Assembly: GCA_963718295.1 (NCBI GenBank)
Contig: CAVQYV010000008.1
Location: forward strand, 186,001-250,000
Origin: CAVQYV01 sp963718295 [NCBI: uncultured Methylomirabilota bacterium]
GTDB lineage: Bacteria; Methylomirabilota; Methylomirabilia; CAVQYV01
Reading direction: 5' to 3'
DNA length: 64,000 nucleotides
In this document: one piece after another, positions 34,329-43,261 of the stretch
Position numbering within the stretch: the stretch's first letter is position 1
Layout: every line of letters begins with the position of its first letter
Translations under genes and position numbers: made by a program
The notes under the pieces: generated by a model
What the model was told of the DNA's origin: nothing
Seen by the model: only the letters and a program-made list of their open reading frames with translations
The model's database searches: none

Positions 34329-35816
34329 ATGCCCAAAAAGAAAGAGAAGGTGCCCAAAGAGAAAGAGAAGGAGAAGGATGTGGGGTATCTGCCCGCCCAC
34401 CCGGTTAAGGATCTCCCGGCGCCACCTCCCTTCAACTTCAAGAATGTATTGAAGGTGATAGGGCCGGGGGCCATCCTGCTGGGGACCTCCATCGGATCTG
34501 GGGAGTGGCTCCTGGGGCCGGCAACGATCGTGCAATACGGCTCGGCGCTTCTCTGGATTACCACCGTCGCCATAATCCTGCAGGTATTCCTCAATGTGGA
34601 GTTCGTCCGCTATACCATGTATACCGGGGAGCCTGTGATCACTGGCTTCATGCGCACCAAACCCGGACCTACCTTCTGGGGTTGGACCTACTCCGCCTTC
34701 ATCTTCGCCCAGTACCTCTGGCCCGGTTGGGCGGCAGCTGCGGCCGCCACCCTATTTGCCGCCTTCATGGGCCACATCCCGGGGGCCGGCGATAGACAGC
34801 TGATGCTAATGTTTGGATATATCACTTTCTTCCTCTGTGTGATGGTCGTGATCTTCGGGGGGAAGATCGAGCGGACGCTTGAATATGCCTCCTGGTTCAT
34901 GGTGGCCTGGATTTTCATCTATTTGATCATCGTCAACGTGGTCTTCGTTCCCCTCAAATTCTCCCTGGGGACGGCGAGTGGGTTTCTAAAATTTGGAACC
35001 TTACCGACTGGAGCCAACTGGCTGCTCTTGGGCGCCTTTGCCGCCTACTCCGGGGCGGGGGGCATGGGCAACTGCTTCATCTCCAACTGGATGCGGGACA
35101 AGGGCTATGGCATGGGGAGCACCGTGGGTTACATCCCCAGCGCGGTGGGAGGGGTATCGGTGAAGCTCTCTCACGTGGGCAATGTCTTTGAGATTAACAA
35201 CAAGAACCTCTCCAAGTGGCGGACCTGGATGAAGTACCTGTCCGTGGACCAATATGGGGTCTGGGGATTTGGCTGCTTCTTAGGGATGTATCTCTGCGTG
35301 AACCTGGCCGCCGCCCTCGTCCCGGTCGGCACCAAGATGACCGGCCTGGCCACCGGGGCCTATCAGGCCAAATACCTGATGGAGCACACTGGTTATCAGA
35401 TCTTCTGGTTTCTTACCCTGATCAACGGTTTCTGGGTCCTGTTCTCCACTCAATTGGGCAACCTGGATGGGATCGTCCGCCTGACCACCGACACCTTGTG
35501 GTCCGGCAACGAGAAAGTAAGGAAGTGGCGAGGCGGGGATGTGCGCACCATCTATTACTTCGTCCTGGCGATGTATGTGCTCTGGGGATGTATCGCCATG
35601 GGGCTGGCCCAGCCCATGGTGCTCATCATGATCGGGGCGAACATCGCCTCCTTCATCTTCGCCTTCACCGGGATCCATGTGATCATCGTCAACCGCAAGA
35701 TCCTCCCCAAGCAGGTGAGGGCCCCGCTGTGGCGGGAGATGGTCGTAATCCTGTGTTCCCTGTTCTATGGGGTTTTCTTCGTGGTTTCCATGGGCAAGAC
35801 GCTGCACATCTTTTAG
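34329..35816 (+). CDS. Nramp-fold transporter paralogue without DPGN and MPH motifs
   Basis: 495 residues, about 11-12 membrane helices, with a Lys/Glu-rich cytoplasmic N terminus (PKKKEKVPKEKEKEK). Same architecture as the 7560 protein: LPAPPPFNFKNVLKVIGPGA, then IGSGEWLLGP where Nramp has DPGN, and GAFAAYSGAGGMGN where Nramp has MPH. Both paralogues keep GSGE and SGAGG(I/M)GN, so these are subfamily signatures, not decay. It is followed by a DUF3842 gene and a nickel-binding CooT gene, so a metal-linked role is still possible, but the substrate is unknown. GGAAAGGAG precedes the ATG. Confidence 0.8.
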   Translation: MPKKKEKVPKEKEKEKDVGYLPAHPVKDLPAPPPFNFKNVLKVIGPGAILLGTSIGSGEWLLGPATIVQYGSALLWITTVAIILQVFLNVEFVRYTMYTGEPVITGFMRTKPGPTFWGWTYSAFIFAQYLWPGWAAAAAATLFAAFMGHIPGAGDRQLMLMFGYITFFLCVMVVIFGGKIERTLEYASWFMVAWIFIYLIIVNVVFVPLKFSLGTASGFLKFGTLPTGANWLLLGAFAAYSGAGGMGNCFISNWMRDKGYGMGSTVGYIPSAVGGVSVKLSHVGNVFEINNKNLSKWRTWMKYLSVDQYGVWGFGCFLGMYLCVNLAAALVPVGTKMTGLATGAYQAKYLMEHTGYQIFWFLTLINGFWVLFSTQLGNLDGIVRLTTDTLWSGNEKVRKWRGGDVRTIYYFVLAMYVLWGCIAMGLAQPMVLIMIGANIASFIFAFTGIHVIIVNRKILPKQVRAPLWREMVVILCSLFYGVFFVVSMGKTLHIF

Positions 35817-35835
35817 GCATCCTGATTCAACATTG

Positions 35836-35883
35836 CGCGGAAGCCGCTCTTGTGCTAAGAGATAGCCTGAGAGCTTCCGCGCC
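35836..35883. ncRNA. Structured hairpin between transporter and DUF3842
   Basis: Perfect 10-bp outer stem GCGCGGAAGC / GCTTCCGCGC enclosing a smaller stem CTCTT/AAGAG. No T run follows, so it is not a standard terminator; it may be an mRNA processing or stability element. Confidence 0.4.
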
Positions 35884-35897
35884 GGAGCATTAGGACC

Positions 35898-36308
35898 GTG
35901 AGTTTAACAGTCATAGATGGCCTGGGGGGAGGGATCGGCAGCCTGGTCATTAAGAGGCTGCGCGAGCTCTTGGGGAGCGAGATTGAGATTATTGCTCTCG
36001 GGACCAATGCGATCGCTGCCTCTGCTATGATGAAGGCGGGCGCCAATCGCGGAGCTTCGGGGGAAAACGCAATTGCCCTAATCGTCCAGGAGGCAGATAT
36101 CATCCTGGGATCCATAGCCATTGTAGTGGCGAATTCCATGATGGGGGAATTAACTCCCAGGATGTCGGAAGCGATCAGCTGCTCAAAGGCGAAGAAGATC
36201 CTCTTGCCTTTGGCGATCCATCGGCTGGAATTGATTGGGGTTTCAGGAGAGCCTTTGCCGCATCTGGTGGAGATGGCGGTACAACGAGTCAAGGAGCTGA
36301 TGGAATAA
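35898..36308 (+). CDS. DUF3842 family protein
   Basis: 136 residues from a GTG. The N terminus VIDGLGGGIGSLVIKRLRELLG resembles a nucleotide-binding GxGGG turn, followed by EIIALGTNAIAASAMMKAGANRGASGENAI and GPIAIVVAN-like LGSIAIVVANSMMGELTP, which are DUF3842 landmarks. The family occurs in anaerobes and has no assigned function. It stops directly before the CooT gene, implying co-translation. Confidence 0.8.
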   Translation: MSLTVIDGLGGGIGSLVIKRLRELLGSEIEIIALGTNAIAASAMMKAGANRGASGENAIALIVQEADIILGSIAIVVANSMMGELTPRMSEAISCSKAKKILLPLAIHRLELIGVSGEPLPHLVEMAVQRVKELME

Positions 36309-36506
36309 ATGTGTGAAGCCAGCGCTTATTTGATTGAAGAGGACGGGAAAGAGGATCTATATTTGAAGGATGTGGACATCGTCCGCCCGGAGGATGGAAA
36401 GCTCTATCTCCGGGATATCTACGGTGAACAAAAGGTCATCGAGGCGGAGATCACAGAGATCAACCTCTTGAACCATCGCATCGTCCTCAAGAACAAGAAG
36501 AAGTAA
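36309..36506 (+). CDS. CooT-type nickel-binding protein
   Basis: 65 residues. Begins MCEASAYL, where Cys2 is the nickel ligand of CooT, followed by the short beta fold (LYLKDVDIVRPEDGKLYLRDIYGE...EITEINLLNHRIVL). CooT dimers carry nickel for CO dehydrogenase maturation in Rhodospirillum; stand-alone homologues are common in anaerobes. It starts at the base after the DUF3842 stop. No CO dehydrogenase gene is in the window. Confidence 0.85.
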   Translation: MCEASAYLIEEDGKEDLYLKDVDIVRPEDGKLYLRDIYGEQKVIEAEITEINLLNHRIVLKNKKK

Positions 36507-36697
36507 GCAAAAAGAAGCAAAGAAGTGGCGTCCCCTCGCAGGAATGCAGTTCGTTCTTCCCTTCCCCACGCATGCCCTCCTCTTTCGGCGAAAGGAGACG
36601 AAGAAACCGGCCCTGGCCGTCTGTCTTCCATCGAGGGGATCTCCGGTGGGCTTTTCTGCATCCATACCTTGGGCAAGTGGATGATCGGAGTGGTGGA

Positions 36698-37384
36698 ATG
36701 ATCATTGAGGTTGATTCCTTGGAAGTGGCGTTTGACAGTGGGAAGGAGTCCCTGAAGGTCCTCGATGTGCCCCACTGGGAGGTGGAGAAAGGGGATCAGG
36801 TGGCGCTCTTCGGCCCCTCCGGATCGGGCAAGTCCACCTTCCTCTATGTCCTGGCAGGCTTGCTTTCGGTAACCCGGGGGAAGGTGACCGTCTGCGGGCA
36901 CTCCTTGGAGCGGATGTCGGAGGCGGAGAGGGATCATTTCCGCTCCCAGTATATCGGTTATATCTATCAAAACTTCAACCTCCTCCAGGGGTACACGGCC
37001 CTGGAAAACGTCTTGATGGGTATGACCTTCTCGCCTCGCAAGAGCGACCGGGAGGAAGCGAAGCACCTGCTGGACGAGGTGGGGCTCTCCCATCGGCTGA
37101 ACTATTTTCCCTCCCAGATGTCCTCCGGAGAGCAGCAGAGAGTAGCGGTTGCCAGAGCGCTCGCGAATCGGCCCCAGGTTCTTTTGGCGGACGAGCCCAC
37201 CGCCTCATTACATCCCGTCAACAAGGAGGATGTCCTCCGGCTGTTGCGGGGCATCTGTGAGCGATATGGGTGCACCCTGGTGCTGGTCACCCACGAGCGG
37301 GAGATCATTGCCCTCTTCGAAAAGACGGTGACCTTTCTCGAGTTCAACCAGGCCTACCAGGGCCTGACTGGGAGGCGAGCATGA
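36698..37384 (+). CDS. ABC ATPase of LolD/MacB type (Zrg-like system)
   Basis: 228 residues. Walker A GPSGSGKST, Q-loop YIYQNFNLLQGYTALENV, signature MSSGEQQRVAVARAL (SSGEQ instead of LSGGQ), Walker B VLLADEPTASL, H-loop VTHE. The D-loop reads SLHP where SLDP-type is usual. This class drives FtsX-like permeases that work on envelope or periplasmic substrates rather than forming a channel. It overlaps the permease gene by four bases. ATG 36698 is chosen because the domain begins MIIEVDSLEV. Confidence 0.85.
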   Translation: MIIEVDSLEVAFDSGKESLKVLDVPHWEVEKGDQVALFGPSGSGKSTFLYVLAGLLSVTRGKVTVCGHSLERMSEAERDHFRSQYIGYIYQNFNLLQGYTALENVLMGMTFSPRKSDREEAKHLLDEVGLSHRLNYFPSQMSSGEQQRVAVARALANRPQVLLADEPTASLHPVNKEDVLRLLRGICERYGCTLVLVTHEREIIALFEKTVTFLEFNQAYQGLTGRRA

Positions 37385-38631
37385 GTTTCTGGAGGATTGT
37401 GCTTCGGAGCCTGAAGCATCACCGCTTCTCCAGCATCTTGACCGTCATCAGCATCGCCCTGGGGATTGCCCTTTTGATTGCTGTCTATTCCTTCAAGGAA
37501 CAGACCCACAATACCTTCACTCAGGTGGGACTGGGGGTGGATGCCATTCTGGGCCCCAAGGGCTCTCCCCTGCAGATCGTCCTCAACGCCCTCTATCATT
37601 TGGAGGAGATGCCGGGGAAAATCAAGTGGACCTATTTCCAGGAGGTGGAGAAGCATCCTCTGGTGGTCCAGGCGATCCCCTTCGCCGTCGGCCACTCCTA
37701 CGGAGGCTTTCGGGTCAATGCCATCGACCCCCGATTTCTGACCGAGTTCGAATACCTGCCCGGAAAGCGCTTTTCCTTCGCCGATCGGGATGGGGGCCAG
37801 GGGCGCGCGTTCAGTGCTCCCACCGAGGCGGTCGCCGGTTGGGCGGCGGCCAGGAGCTTGAACCTGCGTCTCGGCACCGAGTTTAGCCCGGTATGTGGCG
37901 TCCGGGAGGGCGATCCCATCCATGAGACAGATCGACTGAAATTCGTGGGGATCCTGGCCCCCACCGGGACGCCTCACGATCGGGCGATCTATATCCCCCT
38001 GGAGGCCTTCTATGTACTTTCGGGCCATCCCGTGGAGACCCAGAAGATGGCAAAGGATATGGAATACCGGGAGATCAGCGGCGCCTACATCAAAGTCAAG
38101 CGCATCCGGGGCGGGGCATTGCACCCGGGCATCCAGGATCTGAAGTTCACCATCAATCAGTCGGATCGCAATCAGCTGGTGGTCCCCAATGAGGTGATGC
38201 CCCGTCTGTTCAACATCATCGGCTGGGTGGACCGGGTCCTGATCGCCATCGCCGCCATCCTGACCGTCCTCTCCGCCCTCTTTCTCTTCTTCTCCCTTCT
38301 CTCCGCCCTGCGGGAGAGGAGGAGGGATCTGGCCCTCTTCCGAGCCCTGGGGGCGACCCGCCGGACGGTCACGGGCCTCGTCATCTTCGAGGCTTTGATC
38401 ATCAGCCTCCTGGGTGGAATCTTCGGCCTCCTGCTGGGACACGGATTGATCGGGATTGGGTCTCACTTCGTCAAGGTGGAGACGGGGGTCGCCTTTACTG
38501 CCGGTTATCTGAGTCGCACCGATTGGCTGGTCCTGCCCGGGGCAGTTATTTTAGGTCTTCTGGCCAGTCTATTGCCCGCCCTCCAGGCCTACCGCCTGGG
38601 GGTCCTGAAGAATCTATCGCCCCTTTCTTGA
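37381..38631 (+). CDS. FtsX/MacB-type permease (Zrg-like system)
   Basis: 416 residues with four membrane helices: one near 18-38, a large periplasmic domain (about 40-280), then three helices in the FtsX domain (about 285-410). Typical features: SFWRIVLRSLKHHRFSSILTVISIALGIALL, RERRRDLALFRALGATRRTVTGLVIFEAL, and a C-terminal LPALQAYRL. Partner of the ATPase. The combination with the next genes recalls the Vibrio cholerae zrg zinc-uptake operon. Confidence 0.85.
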   Translation: MSFWRIVLRSLKHHRFSSILTVISIALGIALLIAVYSFKEQTHNTFTQVGLGVDAILGPKGSPLQIVLNALYHLEEMPGKIKWTYFQEVEKHPLVVQAIPFAVGHSYGGFRVNAIDPRFLTEFEYLPGKRFSFADRDGGQGRAFSAPTEAVAGWAAARSLNLRLGTEFSPVCGVREGDPIHETDRLKFVGILAPTGTPHDRAIYIPLEAFYVLSGHPVETQKMAKDMEYREISGAYIKVKRIRGGALHPGIQDLKFTINQSDRNQLVVPNEVMPRLFNIIGWVDRVLIAIAAILTVLSALFLFFSLLSALRERRRDLALFRALGATRRTVTGLVIFEALIISLLGGIFGLLLGHGLIGIGSHFVKVETGVAFTAGYLSRTDWLVLPGAVILGLLASLLPALQAYRLGVLKNLSPLS

Positions 38632-38659
38632 GTCCATATTCTATGGGAGGAGGGAAGAG

Positions 38660-39193
38660 ATGAGAAGGAGACTTCTTGCCCTGATGTTGCCGGCAATACT
38701 GATTCTTGTCCTATGGGGTTCCGTCGGGCAAGCAGCAGCGGCAGAGGAGCGCCACGGGCACCAGGCTTTTCACGATGGGGTCCTCAACGTGATCGGCAAG
38801 GAGTTGGCCCATGCAGAGGTCCTGATCGTGGAGGATACCCTGGAGGTCTGGTTTGTGGGGGGCGGCCAGGATACGGGCCGATCGGTGCAGATTAAGGCGG
38901 CGGAGATCCCCTTGGTGGTGAAGATCCCCGGCCAAGGGCAGAAGAAATTGATCCTCAAGGCGGATCCCATGAAGCTGGCGGGCGAGAAGATGGGATATTG
39001 CTCTCACTTCGTAGCCCGTGCGGACTGGCTCAAAGGGGTGAAGGAGTTCGAGGCCACAAGCTCAGTGGTGATCAAAGGAGTCAAGGAGAAGCTGATTATT
39101 CATTATCCTGAGGGATATGACCCCCTGCACAAGCACGGACATAAAGATCACGAGAAAGAGGGGCACTGGCAAAGAACAGCATTGATTCGATGA
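38660..39193 (+). CDS. Exported His-rich, probably metal-binding protein
   Basis: 177 residues. Signal peptide 1-28 (AAAAEE), then a mature start ERHGHQAFHDG and a His-rich C-terminal tail (PLHKHGHKDHEKEGHW). The middle (GGVLNVIGKELAHAEVLIVEDTLEVWFVGGG-like beta region) is a small beta domain of unknown family. His clusters at both ends suggest periplasmic zinc or other metal capture; it holds the place of ZrgA (DUF2796) in the operon, although sequence identity with that family is not evident. GGAGGAGG lies upstream. Confidence 0.6.
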   Translation: MRRRLLALMLPAILILVLWGSVGQAAAAEERHGHQAFHDGVLNVIGKELAHAEVLIVEDTLEVWFVGGGQDTGRSVQIKAAEIPLVVKIPGQGQKKLILKADPMKLAGEKMGYCSHFVARADWLKGVKEFEATSSVVIKGVKEKLIIHYPEGYDPLHKHGHKDHEKEGHWQRTALIR

Positions 39194-39230
39194 GAGGGTT
39201 GACCTCTCAGAAAGGAAGCTGGATAGAGGT

Positions 39231-39794
39231 ATGAAAAGCAGATTGCGCTTTACGATGTTTCTGAGTTTGGCCCTGATGATCATGCTGGGCCAGGGCCTCT
39301 GGAACTTCTCTATGGCGAAGGAGGAGAAGAAAGGGAGCAAGGTCCGGATCATCGAGGAGAAGGGCCCCGCCGGTCACAAGACGATCGGCATCGACGAGAG
39401 CTCCGTCGGCGAGGATGCGGGAAAGGAGATGGCTCTCACCTTCGCCTCCTTGATGAAGTGGGAATATGATGCCAAGAAGAATTCCCCGCCACCGGAGAGC
39501 GTGAAGAAGTTGGACGGCCGCAAGGTCCGCATCATGGGCTTCATGTATCCCTTGCAGGAGGGAGCGAACATCCAGAACTTCTGTCTGCTTCGCTCCACCC
39601 AGACCTGCTGCTACGGCCCCAAGCCCCAATACAATCAGTACATCTTCGTGGAAATGGGAAAGCCGACCCAGTTCCGGCGGCTGGATCCGGTCTCCTGTGT
39701 GGGTAAGCTTCGGGTGGAGCCCTCTCCTGAGGAGGGATTCATCTACCGCATGGAAGGGGACCTTTGTGAGGCCGTAACGGAAAAGGGGAGCTGA
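39231..39794 (+). CDS. DUF3299 exported protein
   Basis: 187 residues. N-terminal hydrophobic signal (about 8-28), then the DUF3299 domain: MKWEYDAKKNSPPPESVKKLDGRKVRIMGFMYPLQEGANIQNFCLLRSTQTCCYGPKPQYNQYIFV. CC and nearby Cys may bind metal or form disulfides. DUF3299 genes are regular neighbours of FtsX-type ABC and DUF2796/ZrgA genes, which supports the Zrg-like reading of this operon. It is 37 bases from the His-rich gene and 11 from the next. Confidence 0.8.
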   Translation: MKSRLRFTMFLSLALMIMLGQGLWNFSMAKEEKKGSKVRIIEEKGPAGHKTIGIDESSVGEDAGKEMALTFASLMKWEYDAKKNSPPPESVKKLDGRKVRIMGFMYPLQEGANIQNFCLLRSTQTCCYGPKPQYNQYIFVEMGKPTQFRRLDPVSCVGKLRVEPSPEEGFIYRMEGDLCEAVTEKGS

Positions 39795-39805
39795 GGAGGG
39801 AGACG

Positions 39806-40564
39806 ATGAAAAGACATCTTGTCTGGCTTCTGGTGCTCATTCCGCTCCTTTCCCATGGGCTGCTGGGAGGCCTGGCCGAGGGATGTGCCGCCTGTTGGTC
39901 GGGGTATGGCCCGGGCGACGAGCGCTACAACAAGCCTCTGGCCGATCTTCGTATCCTTTACGAAAAGGAAGGCAAAGCGGCCCTCCCCTCCATCGAAGAG
40001 TCCCTGATGTACGACAAGGATCACCTGGTCAAGCAGAGGGCTGCAACCTACATCGGCGAGATCAAAGACCCCAACTCCATATCGGTCCTGGAGGGCATGC
40101 TGGCGGAGCTCTACAAGAAGGTTTCCTTCGGCAGCTTCGGGGCTGGGACCCCCGATTTTCAAACCCGGATGAAGGTGGCCCATGTCCTGTTCAGTTTGGA
40201 TCCAGGCAACAGTATGGCAGATCGAATCTGGAGCCGGTATGGTCGGCTCGATGGATTGCGGAAGTCGGAGGTCCCCTATCTCCTCAATGCCCTGAGCGAT
40301 CCGAAATTGGGCGAGCGCCTGACGGAGATCGTAGCGCAAGGCAAGGATCATTATGCCATGGTGTCTGCCTTGGAGGTCCTGGGCATGGGAAACAATGCCC
40401 AGGCCCTGCCTTTCCTCAAGTCCAAGATAGCGGAATGGGAAGGAAAAAGCCCGGAGTCCTCCGACCCCGCGAATCCAGACACCTCCATGATCTATTACTC
40501 CGCCCTGAGGGTCAAGGCAGAGCTGGCCATCTTTCAGATCGAGGAGCAACGGCGAGGTTCCTGA
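39806..40564 (+). CDS. Exported HEAT-repeat-like protein
   Basis: 252 residues. Signal peptide about 1-25, a Cys pair at the mature start (EGCAACWSGYGPGDERYNKPL), then paired helices of the HEAT type (SIEESLMYDKDHLVKQRAATYIGEIKDPNSISVLEGML; VPYLLNALSDPKLGERLTEIV; YAMVSALEVLGMGNNAQALPFLKSKI). Likely a periplasmic scaffold. The CxxC pair could bind haem only with a following His, which is absent (CAACW). Last gene of the operon; family not named. Confidence 0.6.
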   Translation: MKRHLVWLLVLIPLLSHGLLGGLAEGCAACWSGYGPGDERYNKPLADLRILYEKEGKAALPSIEESLMYDKDHLVKQRAATYIGEIKDPNSISVLEGMLAELYKKVSFGSFGAGTPDFQTRMKVAHVLFSLDPGNSMADRIWSRYGRLDGLRKSEVPYLLNALSDPKLGERLTEIVAQGKDHYAMVSALEVLGMGNNAQALPFLKSKIAEWEGKSPESSDPANPDTSMIYYSALRVKAELAIFQIEEQRRGS

Positions 40565-40612
40565 TGCAGGTGAACCTTTCCGGTCCGGCCCCGCGCCGCT
40601 ATCCGATTCGGC

Positions 40613-40641
40613 TTGACATCGCGAGCCTGCTCATCTATACT
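40613..40641 (+). promoter_or_regulatory. Strong sigma70-type promoter
   Basis: TTGACA 40613-40618, 17-base spacer, TATACT 40636-40641: five of six matches at -10, perfect -35. Start near 40648, ahead of the gene at 40693. Confidence 0.75.
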
Positions 40642-40692
40642 CCATCGTAGAGCGAGATCCCATTAGCCAACCACAGAAGGAAGGAGATTTTC

Positions 40693-41679
40693 ATGAGAAA
40701 ACAAGTAGCGATTTTGATCGTAGGCGCGATTTTCCTGGGCCTCATTGCCAGCCCAGCCTTCGCCGCCAAATATTGGCCCGACAAGTGGTGGCCCTCCAAG
40801 TGGGGACCGGACGACGAAAAGGGCTCTTTCAACACCAACACCCCGGCCAAGATCATGTCGGCCCTCAAGATCCCCAAGGCCGGCAAGGTGTATCGCCTGG
40901 GCATGCCCTACACCAATGACATGCCCGCGTTCGGAAACCGGACCTATAAGCTTCACATCCCCGGTCTGCCGGTGGGCGGCCCCTGGGTGAGAACCAGATC
41001 GTGTGGAACGATGAGTTCATCGTAGGCGAGCTGGGCCAGGTCGGTACTCAGTTCGACGGCCCGTTTCATGTGGGCATCCGGGGCCCGGATAGCGTCGATC
41101 GCTGGTACAACGGACGGGCACTGAACAGTATGGAGAATGTCTATGGTTCCACCAAGCACAACGGAGTGGAGAGGTTAGGCCCCATCGTCACCCGTGGCGT
41201 CCTGATTGATGTAGCCGGGCTGAAGGGCGTGGATTCCATGCAACTCGCCGAAGTGATTACCTTGGCCGATGTGGAGAACTGCATTAAAAAGGCTGGCATT
41301 GCCCCCATCGGAGAGGGCGATATGGTGATCTTCCGCACCGGATGGGTAGGAAAGTACTGGAAGGACGCCAAGACCTTCGTCTCTGGCACCCCGGGCATTG
41401 GCATGGAGGTGGCCCAGTACCTGATCAAGAAGAACGTCGGCATGACCGGCATGGATTCCTGGCCGCATCGAGTCCATCCCCTCAGAGGATCCCAAGGGGG
41501 CCTTCTACATCCACAATCTGTTGGAGACCGTCAACGGCATCTGGAACATCGAGAACCTGAGCAGCGATACCCTGGGGCAGATGGCCAAAGATGGGGTCTA
41601 TGACTTCCTGTTCATCTACATCCCGGTGCCTTTCGCGGGTGCTACCGGATCTCCGGGTGAGCCGATCGCCATTCGCTAA
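40693..41679 (+). pseudogene. Exported cyclase-family hydrolase gene with two compensating indels
   Basis: Restoring two single-base changes gives about 328 residues: a signal peptide (1-24), GMPYTNDMPAFGNRTYKL, VGTQFDGPFHVGI (the metal-binding HxGTHxD-type region of kynurenine formamidase-like cyclases appears as GTQFDGPFH), NGVERLGPIVTRGVLIDVAG, GEGDMVIFRTGW, and MTGMDSWPIESIPSEDPKG to the TAA at 41677-41679. A base is missing in the G run at 40985-40987, and one is extra near 41463. Members are Mn/Zn hydrolases of cyclic amides or esters. A good promoter and Shine-Dalgarno remain, so the indels may be sequencing errors. Confidence 0.75.
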
Positions 41680-41758
41680 GGAAAACGCCAATCGCAATGG
41701 GGGAAGGCTGATCTTTGCAGGAAACGAAACGAAATCGGCAACAAGGACTCGCTACAAA

Positions 41759-41789
41759 ACTCCCTCCAGACGCCTGGAGGGAGTTTTTG
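41759..41789 (+). terminator. Intrinsic terminator of the cyclase gene
   Basis: ACTCCCTCCAG, loop ACGC, CTGGAGGGAGT, then TTTTG. Eighty bases after the stop. Confidence 0.9.
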
Positions 41790-41876
41790 TTTCCAAGGGG
41801 CAGGAGGCTGCTTTGATGGGGAGCGATGTGAGTAGCGAGGGTGGAATTGGTTCGTTGCAGGAGGGAGGATAAGGCA

Positions 41877-43163
41877 ATGGAGGAGAAGAGAGAAAAGAAA
41901 TGCCAAACGTCTCAAGGGACCCGTCGCGATTTTCTGAGGACGGCAGGCATCTTCACTGTAGCCGCCACCCTGGGGGGGACCAGGGATCTTTTTCTGCCGA
42001 GTTGGTCATGGGGGGCGGAGCCTGTGAAAATCGGCCATGTCATCTCCCTGACCGGCTTTTTGGCCATGACGGGCTCCTACGGCGACCTTGGCGCCAAGCT
42101 GGCGGTGGAGGAGATCAACAAGAAGGGCGGAGTGTTGGGCCGTCCCCTGGAGATGATCACCGAAGACGATGTCAATCCCGGGGTGGGGGTGCAGAAGACC
42201 CGCAAGCTCATTGACAAGGATCGGGTGCAGGCGGTATTCGGCACGGTCAGCAGCGCTTCCTGCCTGGCCATCAGCGATGTCTGCCAGCAGAGCCGCATGC
42301 TTTTCATCAACACCGGCTCCAATTCGGACGAGATCCGCGCCGCCCGCTGCCATCGCTATACATTTTGCATCGAGGGCAGCAATACCCAGTATGTCAGTGC
42401 CATCGGCCAATGGCTCATCAAGCGGAGGAAGCTGAATCGCTGGTATATCCTGGTGGCCGATTACGCCTTTGGCCATGACCTGTACCGCTGCTCGAAGAGG
42501 CTTCTCACCGAACACGGCGGGCAGGAGATCGCTCGTGACATGATCCCCACGGGGACCACTGACTTCTCCGCCTACATGATCAAGATCCGTAATGCCAAGC
42601 CCGATCTGGTGTTCAGCTGCCTGGCCGGGTCGGATATCACCAACTTCCTCAAGCAGTACAAGGAATTCGGTTCTGCGATCGAGGTCGCCGGAGGAGCGAT
42701 GGATTCCGCCTTGGCCTGGCCAGTCGGCGCTGAGGCGCTGACCGGTGCATTTCCGATCCCCTGGGTCCATAAGATCACTGCCCCGGGGGTGAAGGAGTTC
42801 GTGGCTGCCTTCCAGAAGAAATTCGACAAGCCCCCAGAAAACCAGGCCTGGGGAGATTACCTCTGCGTGAAGGTGATCACCGACGCCATGGAGAGGACGA
42901 AATCCACGGACAGCAAGGTCCTGGTAAAGGCTCTGGAGAACTATCAGTTCGATGGACTGAAGGGGAGGCCCGTCTATTTCCGGGACTGGGACCACCAACT
43001 GATGCAGCCCATGTATGTGGTGGCTGCCAAGAAGAAGGCGGAGATGAAGGACAAGTGGGACATCTGGCAGGTGGTGGAAGAAGTGCCGGGAAAGAAGGAG
43101 TCCCTGGAGACCATTGCCCTGTCCCGCAAGGACAGCGAGTGTCATCTGGAGCCCATGGACTGA
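41877..43163 (+). CDS. Tat-exported LivK-type ABC substrate-binding protein
   Basis: 428 residues. The N terminus has a twin-arginine signal (TRRDFLRTAGIFTVAATLGG, Arg-Arg at about 16-17), then a class I periplasmic-binding protein: VKIGHVISLTGFLAMTGSYGDLGAKLAVEEINKKGGVLGRPL, NPGVGVQKTRKLIDKDRVQAVFGTVSSA, and GTTDFSAYMIKIRNAKPDLV. Related to branched-chain amino acid, urea or aromatic-compound binders; the ligand cannot be assigned. Tat use suggests folding or cofactor loading in the cytoplasm. A near-identical paralogue lies at 48049. GGAGG precedes ATG 41877. A terminator follows. Confidence 0.85.
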   Translation: MEEKREKKCQTSQGTRRDFLRTAGIFTVAATLGGTRDLFLPSWSWGAEPVKIGHVISLTGFLAMTGSYGDLGAKLAVEEINKKGGVLGRPLEMITEDDVNPGVGVQKTRKLIDKDRVQAVFGTVSSASCLAISDVCQQSRMLFINTGSNSDEIRAARCHRYTFCIEGSNTQYVSAIGQWLIKRRKLNRWYILVADYAFGHDLYRCSKRLLTEHGGQEIARDMIPTGTTDFSAYMIKIRNAKPDLVFSCLAGSDITNFLKQYKEFGSAIEVAGGAMDSALAWPVGAEALTGAFPIPWVHKITAPGVKEFVAAFQKKFDKPPENQAWGDYLCVKVITDAMERTKSTDSKVLVKALENYQFDGLKGRPVYFRDWDHQLMQPMYVVAAKKKAEMKDKWDIWQVVEEVPGKKESLETIALSRKDSECHLEPMD

Positions 43164-43222
43164 GGCGAAGAGGCGAATAGAGGGGCCTGATCAGCGGAAT
43201 AGAGCCGCAGAAGAGGATGAAT

Positions 43223-43261
43223 GAGCCTGAATTCGAGGGATCCCGGATTCAGGCTCTTTTT
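43223..43261 (+). terminator. Terminator after the first LivK gene
   Basis: GAGCCTGAAT, 14-base loop, ATTCAGGCTC, five T. It overlaps the 3' end of the convergent amidohydrolase gene. Confidence 0.85.

Noticed and set aside
39870-39905. Haem-binding CxxCH in the HEAT-like exported protein
   Set aside because: The motif is CAACW; the His ligand is absent.
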